NCBI RefSeq assembly: GCF_002479325.1
Contig: NZ_DLMO01000164.1
Coordinates: 4,789-14,361 of the forward strand
Direction: 5' to 3'
DNA from: Brevundimonas sp. UBA7534
GTDB taxonomy: Bacteria > Pseudomonadota > Alphaproteobacteria > Caulobacterales > Caulobacteraceae
DNA: 9,573 nt
In this document: in pieces, positions 1 through 5,623 of the stretch
How positions within the stretch are numbered: position 1 is the first letter of the stretch
Layout: each line of letters opens with the position of its first letter
Notes under the pieces: generated by a model
The model's database searches: none
What the model saw: only the letters and a program-made list of their open reading frames with translations
Told to the model about the DNA's origin: nothing
Translations under genes and position numbers: made by a program

Positions 1-246
1 GCGCAGGTCGCTGGCGACCGGCTGGCGCAGGGCGATCAGGCGGATCGCCTTCTTCTCGATATCGCGGTGCAGGGCGTCCAGCTTCAGGTCGCGCTCGACC
101 ACCGCGCGGGCCAGGGCGATGTCGCGACGGGCGACGGAATCGATGGCGTCGGCGACCTGGGCCTCGGCCAGGCCGCCCATGCGGGCGACCTCGGCCGTGA
201 TCTGGTTCAGTTCGTCGCCATAGGCCTTTACGGTGTGCTGGTTCAT
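1..246 (-). CDS. phoU: PhoU, phosphate transport/signalling regulator (N-terminal part)
   Basis: Partial gene: 82 codons are present from the ATG at 246 and the rest lies beyond the left window edge. PhoU is a cytoplasmic, all-helical, metal-binding protein that links the Pst transporter to the PhoR kinase and keeps the Pho response off when phosphate is plentiful. The visible part is helical and begins MNQHTVKAYGDELNQI, then has an Asp/Glu-rich stretch (ERDLKLDALHRDIEKK, about residues 51-66) followed by RQPVASDLR (74-82), which is typical of the first PhoU helical repeat and its metal-binding acidic motif. The start lies 4 nt after the pstB stop with no obvious Shine-Dalgarno, which suggests translational coupling. 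phoB is expected next on this strand by analogy with Caulobacter but is not visible. Confidence 0.93.
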   Translation of the reverse strand, partial: MNQHTVKAYGDELNQITAEVARMGGLAEAQVADAIDSVARRDIALARAVVERDLKLDALHRDIEKKAIRLIALRQPVASDLR

Positions 247-250
247 CGGA

Positions 251-1207
251 TTAGCCGAAGCGTCCCGTGATGTAGTCGAGCGTGCGCCGCTCGCGCGGAT
301 TCTGGAAGATGGTCTCGGTGTCGCCGGTCTCGACCAGGCGGCCCATGTGGAAGAAGGCCGTGCGTTGCGACACCCGCGCGGCCTGGGCCATCGAGTGGGT
401 GACGATGACGATGCAGAACCGCTCGCGCAGTTCGTCGATCAGTTCCTCGATGCGCGCCGTGGCGATGGGGTCCAGGGCCGAGCACGGCTCGTCCATCAGG
501 ATGACTTCGGGGTTCACGGCGATGGCGCGGGCGATGACCAGGCGCTGCTGCTGGCCGCCCGACAGGCCCATGGCCGACGACTGCAGGCGGTCCGCCACTT
601 CTTCCCACAGGCCCGCGCGCTTCAGGGCGCTTTCGACCACGCCGTCCATCTCGGACTTGGCCGAGACCAGGCCGTGAATCTTGGGGCCGTAGGCGACGTT
701 CTCGTAGATCGACTTGGGAAAGGGGTTCGGGCGCTGGAACACCATGCCGACCCGCGCGCGCAACAGCACGGGGTCGATGGAGCGATCGTTGATGTCCTCG
801 TCGTCCATGGCGATCCGCCCGGTGACCTTGGCCCCCGAGATGGTGTCGTTCATGCGGTTCATGGTCCGCAGGAAGGTCGACTTGCCGCAGCCGGACGGGC
901 CGATCAGGGCCGTCACCGTCTTGTCGGGAATGTCCAGCGAGACGTCGTAAAGCGCCTGCTTGCCGTCATAGAAGACCGACACGTCGCGCGCCGCGATCTT
1001 GATCGGCCCCGTCGGCGGCGTGTCGACCACGGTGGGACCAGGCGCCGGTTCGGCGTCCTCCATGCGCAGCTCGGCGCGGTCGGACGCCTGGGGGGTCGTT
1101 TTCGCCGGCGCGGCCTCGGGCAGCACCTGGCCGCCCATGCGCGGCGCCTGGGTCGGGTCGCCGCCGTCATTGTGGCCGTCGGGTGCGCGGAAGATTCGGA
1201 ACTTCAT
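251..1207 (-). CDS. pstB: PstB, phosphate ABC transporter ATP-binding protein
   Basis: 318 residues. The ATPase subunit drives phosphate import through PstC-PstA at the inner face of the cytoplasmic membrane. All ABC motifs are visible: Walker A GPSGCGKST (103-111), Q-loop Q158 in VFQRPNPFP, signature LSGGQQQR (215-222), Walker B VILMDEP (235-241) and switch histidine H271. The FQRPNPFPKSIYENVAYG segment is characteristic of PstB. The ATPase core begins near residue 68; before it is a Pro/Ala/acidic extension of about 65 residues, so the protein is longer than the usual 250-260. The ATG at 1207 lies 4 nt after the pstA stop, with a weak AAGAG-like ribosome site that includes the stop codon. 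An internal ATG (residue 49) would give a more standard length but has no better ribosome site, so the upstream start is kept. Confidence 0.97.
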   Translation of the reverse strand: MKFRIFRAPDGHNDGGDPTQAPRMGGQVLPEAAPAKTTPQASDRAELRMEDAEPAPGPTVVDTPPTGPIKIAARDVSVFYDGKQALYDVSLDIPDKTVTALIGPSGCGKSTFLRTMNRMNDTISGAKVTGRIAMDDEDINDRSIDPVLLRARVGMVFQRPNPFPKSIYENVAYGPKIHGLVSAKSEMDGVVESALKRAGLWEEVADRLQSSAMGLSGGQQQRLVIARAIAVNPEVILMDEPCSALDPIATARIEELIDELRERFCIVIVTHSMAQAARVSQRTAFFHMGRLVETGDTETIFQNPRERRTLDYITGRFG

Positions 1208-1211
1208 TCTC

Positions 1212-2513
1212 TTACCACCGACGCTCGAAGCGCCGCCTCAGGATGATGGCCGCCGCGTTCATCACGATCATGAAGGCCAGAAGGACCATGATCGCGGCGG
1301 CGGTGCGTTCGTGGAACGCCCGCTCGGAGGCGTTTTCCCAGATGTAGATCAGCGACGGCAGCGCGCCGACCGGCTGGTCGATGGCGTGCGGCACGCCCGG
1401 CACGAAGCTGACCATGCCGATCAGCAGCAGCGGGGCGGTCTCGCCCAGGGCGTGGGCCATCGAGATGATGGCGCCGGTCATGACGCCCGGCATGGCCAGC
1501 GGCAGGACGTGGCTGAAGACCGTCTGGGTGCGGCTGGCCCCCATCGCCAAGGCCGCCTCGCGGATCGAGGGCGGCACCGCCTTCAACGACGAACGCGTCG
1601 CGATGATCAGCGTCGGCAGGGCCATAAGCGCCAGCACCAGGCCGCCGACGATCGGGCTGGCGCGCGGCAGGTGCATCCAGTTGATGAACAGCGCCAGGCC
1701 CAGCAGGCCGTAGACGATGGAGGGCACGGCGGCGAGGTTGTTGATGTTGACCTCGATGATGTCGGTCAGCTTGTTCTTGGGGGCGAACTCCTCCAGCCAG
1801 ACCGCGGCGCCGACGCCCAGCGGAATGGCGATCAGGGCCGTCACCATCAGCATCAGGGCCGAACCGACCACGGCGCCCAAAACCCCGGCGATCTCGGGCT
1901 GGGTGGAATCGCCGTTGGTGAACAGGGCCGTGTTGAAGTGCGAGCCGATGACGCCTTCCGTCTTCATCCGATCCAGCCAGGCCAGCTGCCGGTCATTGAG
2001 GCGGCGCTGCTCCTGCGGCACGTCGCGCGAGATCTCGCCCTTCAGATAGAGGTCGGCGTCGTCGGACAGCGGGGCCGCCAACGGAACCGTCTCGCCGATC
2101 ACGTCGGCGCGGCGCGAGACCAGATCGGCGGCGACGAACTTCAACTCCGACGAGAACAGGCCGCGCATGTCGCGCGAGACGTCGCCCCGGGCGTCGTCGG
2201 CGATCCCCCAGCGCGCCAGCTGCTGCTCGGCCGCCATCTGCTCGAAGTTGCTGCCCTGCGGATAGGCGCGGTCGACCCGCGCGGGGTCCATATAGACCGG
2301 CACCGTCACCGTGTGGGTGTAGAAGGCGGTGTGCCCCTGCTCGATGATGCGGCCCAGCAGGATGACCAGGAAGACCACCGCGGCGGCGATGGCCAGCTGG
2401 CCGTACAGCTTGAAGCGGGTCTCGCGCGCGTGACGACGCTTGAGCCCGGCGCGCAGCCGCTCCAGGCGCTTGTCCGCGGCCGCGCCGACCTGTTCGGGGG
2501 TCGCGTCAGTCAT
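1212..2513 (-). CDS. pstA: PstA, phosphate ABC transporter permease (long form)
   Basis: 433 residues, against roughly 300 in E. coli. It is one of two membrane subunits forming the phosphate channel. Order: a basic cytoplasmic start, a first membrane helix (about 37-55), a soluble, probably periplasmic region (about 60-205) matching the N-terminal domain (DUF3333) known in alphaproteobacterial PstA, then the permease core with helices near 207-236, 256-280, 287-308, 345-370 and 403-425. The ABC-coupling EAA loop is REAALAMGAS...LPLAMPG (318-343), which contacts PstB. The ATG at 2513 overlaps the end of pstC by 8 nt and is preceded by a GAGAA-like site, so the two permeases are translationally coupled. 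Confidence 0.96.
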   Translation of the reverse strand: MTDATPEQVGAAADKRLERLRAGLKRRHARETRFKLYGQLAIAAAVVFLVILLGRIIEQGHTAFYTHTVTVPVYMDPARVDRAYPQGSNFEQMAAEQQLARWGIADDARGDVSRDMRGLFSSELKFVAADLVSRRADVIGETVPLAAPLSDDADLYLKGEISRDVPQEQRRLNDRQLAWLDRMKTEGVIGSHFNTALFTNGDSTQPEIAGVLGAVVGSALMLMVTALIAIPLGVGAAVWLEEFAPKNKLTDIIEVNINNLAAVPSIVYGLLGLALFINWMHLPRASPIVGGLVLALMALPTLIIATRSSLKAVPPSIREAALAMGASRTQTVFSHVLPLAMPGVMTGAIISMAHALGETAPLLLIGMVSFVPGVPHAIDQPVGALPSLIYIWENASERAFHERTAAAIMVLLAFMIVMNAAAIILRRRFERRW

Positions 2514-3936
2514 ATTGTTCTCGATAGGTCTGGACGATCCGCTGGGCGACGATATTCAGCATCAGGGTGACCAGGAACAGCGTCAGCCCCAGGCCGAAGG
2601 CCGACAGGGTCTTGGCGCTGTTGAACTCCTGGTCACCGGTCAGCAGGGTGACGATCTGCACCGTGACCGTCGTCACCGTGTCCAGCGGATTGAAGGTCAG
2701 GTTGGCGGCGAGGCCCGCGGCCATGGTCACGATCATGGTCTCGCCGATGGCGCGCGACACCGCCAGCAGCAGGGCGCCGGCGATGCCCGGCAGGGCGGCG
2801 GGCAGAAGCACCCGCTTGACCGTCTCGGACTTGGTCGCGCCCATGGCGAAGGAGCCGTCGCGCAGGCTCTGCGGCACCGCGTTCAGGATGTCGTCAGACA
2901 GGGACGAAACGAAGGGGATCAGCATGATGCCCATGACCGCGCCGGCGGTCAGCGCCATCTGGTTCTGCACCAGCGCCAGATACTGGCCCAGGCCGTCCAG
3001 CGGCCCGCCGATCAGGAACAGGCCGATCTCGTTGAAGAAGACCCGCAGCGCCGGCCCCACCGTCAGGGCGGCGAAGAAGCCGTAAACCACGGTCGGCACC
3101 CCGGCCAGTATCTCGAGCACCGGCTTGATGACCGCGCGCGCGGTGCGGCCCGCGTATTCCGACAGATAGATGGCCGACAGCAGGCCGATGGGCGCGGCGA
3201 CCAGCATGGCGATCAACATGATCAGCAGGGTTCCGGCGAACAGGGGCACGGCCCCGAAGGCGCCGCTGGAGCCGACCTGGTCGGCGCGGATCGCGATCTG
3301 CGGGCTCCATTGCGTGCCGAACAGGAACTCCGTCACCGGGACGTGCTGGAAGAAGCGGAAGGCGTCGAAGGCCAGGGAGGCGATGATGCCGATGGTCGTC
3401 AGCACCGCCACCGCCGAACAGACGAACAGGGCGCCCCAGACCCAGCCCTCGACCCGGTTGCGGGCCCGCACGTTCGGGCGAATCTGGCTGAAGGCGAACA
3501 GGCCGCCCAGGATCGCGGCCAGCACGGCGGCGACGGCGGCGCCCCACTGCAGGGTGCGCTCGACCCGCACCATGCGGCGCGCCTCGACCGGCAGCTGCTC
3601 GGCCAGGGGGCGTTCCCAGATCTGCAGCGCCGGTTCGCCCCGGCCCAGGCGGTGCGCGTCGGCGAAGAAGGCCTCGCGGCGGAAGGGTTCAAGCGTAGCG
3701 ACGGCGTCGGGCGCGCCGGCGGCGGTCAGCTGGCGCTCGATCGGCGCGGCGAACACCCCGGCCAGCATCAACACCGCCAGCGCCGGCGCCGCGACCCAGA
3801 TCAGGGCGTAGGCGCCGTGCTGGGCCGGGCGGGAATGCGCGCGGACGCCCCGGAACCGGCCTTGCGCCATCGCCCGCCCGCCCACGAAGGCGGCGGCGGC
3901 CAGCGCCGCGAGAATCAGCAGGAGAATCCAGATCAT
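2506..3936 (-). CDS. pstC: PstC, phosphate ABC transporter permease (long form)
   Basis: 476 residues, against about 320 in E. coli. It is the partner permease of PstA. An N-terminal part of about 160 residues contains membrane helices (2-20, about 43-63, 131-150) around a soluble stretch (about 65-125) and resembles the N-terminal extension (DUF3708) of alphaproteobacterial PstC. The core has helices near 165-190, 228-257, 278-300, 325-347, 385-408 and 443-465. Recognisable core motifs are LSEYAG (258-263), KPVLEILAGVPTVVYGFFA (271-289) and the EAA loop RDGSFAMGATKSETV...LPG (359-384). The ATG at 3936 has no good Shine-Dalgarno; the next in-frame ATG (residue 23) would lose the first helix and is no better. 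It is the first gene of the pstCAB-phoU unit, 102 nt downstream of a near-consensus Pho box. pstS is absent here. Confidence 0.96.
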   Translation of the reverse strand: MIWILLLILAALAAAAFVGGRAMAQGRFRGVRAHSRPAQHGAYALIWVAAPALAVLMLAGVFAAPIERQLTAAGAPDAVATLEPFRREAFFADAHRLGRGEPALQIWERPLAEQLPVEARRMVRVERTLQWGAAVAAVLAAILGGLFAFSQIRPNVRARNRVEGWVWGALFVCSAVAVLTTIGIIASLAFDAFRFFQHVPVTEFLFGTQWSPQIAIRADQVGSSGAFGAVPLFAGTLLIMLIAMLVAAPIGLLSAIYLSEYAGRTARAVIKPVLEILAGVPTVVYGFFAALTVGPALRVFFNEIGLFLIGGPLDGLGQYLALVQNQMALTAGAVMGIMLIPFVSSLSDDILNAVPQSLRDGSFAMGATKSETVKRVLLPAALPGIAGALLLAVSRAIGETMIVTMAAGLAANLTFNPLDTVTTVTVQIVTLLTGDQEFNSAKTLSAFGLGLTLFLVTLMLNIVAQRIVQTYREQYD

Positions 3937-3972
3937 TCGGGGCCCGGTACGCGTGCGCGAATCGTCGGAATC
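3912..3972. other. Cluster of four GANTC (CcrM-type) methylation sites
   Basis: Four GAATC sites begin at 3912, 3924, 3959 and 3968, spanning the first codons and the leader of pstC. GANTC is the recognition site of the cell-cycle-regulated CcrM adenine methylase of alphaproteobacteria. The sites look sparse elsewhere in the window by eye. Whether they have a regulatory role is unknown. Confidence 0.5.
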
Positions 3973-4023
3973 CCGGACATCCAGGACTGACTTGGCGCGT
4001 CTTCTGCCCGCGAATGGTCAGCG

Positions 4024-4056
4024 GATTAAGACGGCTCCATGACAGTTCGGTTACAG
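4024..4056 (-). promoter_or_regulatory. Pho box and candidate promoter for pstC
   Basis: On the minus strand positions 4056-4039 read CTGTAAC-CGAA-CTGTCAT. This is the PhoB-site layout of two 7-mers (consensus CTGTCAT) with a 4-nt spacer and an 11-nt period. The second half matches 7/7 and the first 5/7. A TTAATC-like -10 element lies at 4029-4024, 9 nt after the box, close to the spacing in PhoB-activated promoters where the box replaces the -35. The box overlaps the phoR stop codon (TAA within CTGTAAC). The inferred start of transcription near 4016 would leave a leader of about 80 nt before pstC. The box is seen directly; the -10 and start are inferred. Confidence 0.78.
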
Positions 4057-5487
4057 TGACGCCGGGATCGAAGCGTCGGCGGAGGCCGGGCCGGCGCGCC
4101 CCTTGGCCGCCATCGGGAACCAGGCGGTGAAGGCCGCGCCCAGGCCGGGCGCGCTTTCGACCAGCAGACCGCCCTGGTGTCGGTTCATGATGTGCTTGAC
4201 GATCGCCAATCCCAGGCCCGTGCCCTGCCGCTCGCCGCTTTTCTGGCCTTCGACGCGGTAGAAGCGTTCGGTCAGCCGCGGCAGATGCTCGCGGGCCATG
4301 CCCGGACCGTGATCGCGCACGGTGACGGCCGCATAGGCCATGCCCGCCGTGCGATCGGGCGTCACCAGCGGCAGGCGGGTGGCGCCGGGCGTCCGCGACG
4401 CCCAGGCCTCGTCGAACGACAGGTCGGCGCGCACCGTGATCTCGACCACGCCGCCGGCCGGCGAATATTTGACGGCGTTGTCGAGCAGGTTCTGCACCAC
4501 CTGGACGATCTCGTCCCGGTCGCCGCTGACCGACGCCCTCGCCTCCCCCTGGTCCAGGACCACGCTGACGTCCTTGTTGCGCACGATGACGCTGACCGCG
4601 TCGACGACGTCGGAGGCGGCCCGGTCCAGGTCGACGCGGCCGGAGGGCGGGATGTGTTCGTTCAATTCGATCCGGCTGAGCGACAGCAGGTCCGCGACCA
4701 GCCGGCTCATGCGGTCGGCCTGGGCGGCCATGATGTCCAGGAACCGGTCGCGCGCCACGACATCCTCGCGCGCATGGCCCTTCAGCGTCTCGATGAAGCC
4801 GCTCAGCGAGGCCAGCGGGGTGCGAAGCTCGTGGCTGGCGTTGGCCAGAAAGTCGACGCGCATCATCTCCATGCGGCGCACGTCGGTCTCGTCGCGCAGA
4901 ACGACCAGGGCCAGACCCCCGTCCTCGTCGCCCAGCGGCCGGGTCCAGGCCCGCCAGCGGCGGTCCCGCTGGCCCCCGGTGGTGTAGTCGGTGGCCCGCG
5001 ACACCCCGCCGAACAGCGCCTCGTCCACGGCCTCCAGCACGCCCGGCTCGCGGATGACCTGGACCAGGAGCCCGCCCTGGCGCTGAACCCGCAAGAGATC
5101 CCGCGCCGCCTGATTGGCCAGGACGATGCGACGTCCGGCGATATCGTCGGGCTCTCCCCCGCTGACGATCAGCACCGGATCCTCCAGCGCCTCGAACACG
5201 CGGTCGAGCAATTCAGCCGAGGCGACGGGCGCCGCCGTTGCGGCCCGGTCATCGACCGGCGTCGGCTCGGCCTCCTGACGCCCCGGCGCGTTCAGCAGCC
5301 ACGCCGCCCCCGTCGCCACCGCCGCTCCGCCGACCAGCCACGGGGCCAGTTGAGGATGGATGACGGCGAGACCCAGCATCACGCCGACCGCGATGGCGAC
5401 CGTGGCGCCGATCGTCCACAGGCGCGACGTCGAGGTCGGCGCGACGGGCGATGGCGAAACCTCATAGGGCATGATGGGACGACTCAT
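4051..5487 (-). CDS. phoR: PhoR, phosphate-regulon sensor histidine kinase
   Basis: 478 residues from the chosen ATG at 5487. PhoR is a membrane-bound kinase that phosphorylates PhoB when phosphate is scarce. Order: two closely spaced membrane helices (about 23-43 and 47-67), a linker, a PAS-like sensor domain (about 91-201), the phosphoacceptor helix with H219 in FLANASHELRTPLASL, N box QNLLDNAVKYS (332-342), G1 DHGPGM (392-397) and G2 GTGLGLAIV (422-430). The ASHELRTPLASLSGF context and position before pstC identify PhoR rather than a generic kinase. About 25 residues are inserted between the N box and G1. An in-frame ATG at 5529 would add 14 residues, but a Pho box overlaps it and the added codons have lower third-position GC. 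No candidate start has a good Shine-Dalgarno, so the start is uncertain (5487, 5472 or 5529). Confidence 0.93.
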   Translation of the reverse strand: MSRPIMPYEVSPSPVAPTSTSRLWTIGATVAIAVGVMLGLAVIHPQLAPWLVGGAAVATGAAWLLNAPGRQEAEPTPVDDRAATAAPVASAELLDRVFEALEDPVLIVSGGEPDDIAGRRIVLANQAARDLLRVQRQGGLLVQVIREPGVLEAVDEALFGGVSRATDYTTGGQRDRRWRAWTRPLGDEDGGLALVVLRDETDVRRMEMMRVDFLANASHELRTPLASLSGFIETLKGHAREDVVARDRFLDIMAAQADRMSRLVADLLSLSRIELNEHIPPSGRVDLDRAASDVVDAVSVIVRNKDVSVVLDQGEARASVSGDRDEIVQVVQNLLDNAVKYSPAGGVVEITVRADLSFDEAWASRTPGATRLPLVTPDRTAGMAYAAVTVRDHGPGMAREHLPRLTERFYRVEGQKSGERQGTGLGLAIVKHIMNRHQGGLLVESAPGLGAAFTAWFPMAAKGRAGPASADASIPASL

Positions 5488-5510
5488 GAGGACGGAGACG
5501 GAGGGAGGCC

Positions 5511-5545
5511 ATCCTTGCACGGATTTCATGACGGCGCTTCGACAG
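5511..5545 (-). promoter_or_regulatory. Candidate Pho box and promoter for phoR
   Basis: On the minus strand positions 5545-5528 read CTGTCGA-AGCG-CCGTCAT: two 7-mers with a 4-nt spacer, matching CTGTCAT at 5/7 and 6/7. An AAGGAT hexamer at 5516-5511 lies 11 nt after the box, the spacing expected for a -10 in a PhoB-activated promoter. Transcription would start near 5504, just before the ATG at 5487. Positive feedback of PhoB on phoR is common. The match is weaker than the one before pstC, so the call is moderate. Confidence 0.55.
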
Positions 5546-5612
5546 CAGCGCCGGTCGTAAACCGCGCCGTCGTACCTTTTCTTTAGGACTTTGCCGTCAA
5601 GCTGGGCGGAAC
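5546..5612. promoter_or_regulatory. Divergent intergenic region between phoR and the hybrid kinase
   Basis: This short spacer should carry the promoter of the plus-strand hybrid kinase. I see a direct repeat GTCGTA at 5554-5559 and 5569-5574 (15-nt period) and an AT-rich patch, CCTTTTCTTTAGGA, at 5575-5588 that could include a -10. I cannot identify a convincing -35/-10 pair or a Pho box on the plus strand. Confidence 0.3.
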
Positions 5613-5618
5613 GAGGGG
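5613..5618 (+). promoter_or_regulatory. Ribosome binding site deciding the hybrid kinase start
   Basis: GAGGGG lies 5 nt before the GTG at 5624. The upstream alternative, a TTG at 5591, has an AGGA only 2 nt away, which is too close. The GTG is therefore preferred. Confidence 0.65.
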
Positions 5619-5623
5619 ATGCC

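Noticed and set aside
999..2570. Open frame of 523 codons on the plus strand opposite pstA and part of pstB
   Set aside because: Same pattern of antisense, compositionally biased frame; pstA and pstB are unambiguous.
2440..3990. Open frame of 516 codons on the plus strand opposite pstC
   Set aside because: Antisense shadow: the product is a repetitive Gln/Gly/Arg/His-rich sequence, while the other strand encodes a clear permease.
3937..4050. A small pstS-like or other gene between phoR and pstC
   Set aside because: The spacer is only 114 nt and holds the Pho box and leader; no coding frame is supported. pstS is elsewhere in Caulobacter as well.
5591..5623. TTG at 5591 as the start of the hybrid kinase
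   Set aside because: Its AGGA is only 2 nt away, whereas the GTG at 5624 has GAGGGG at 5-nt spacing. The extra 11 residues look unstructured.
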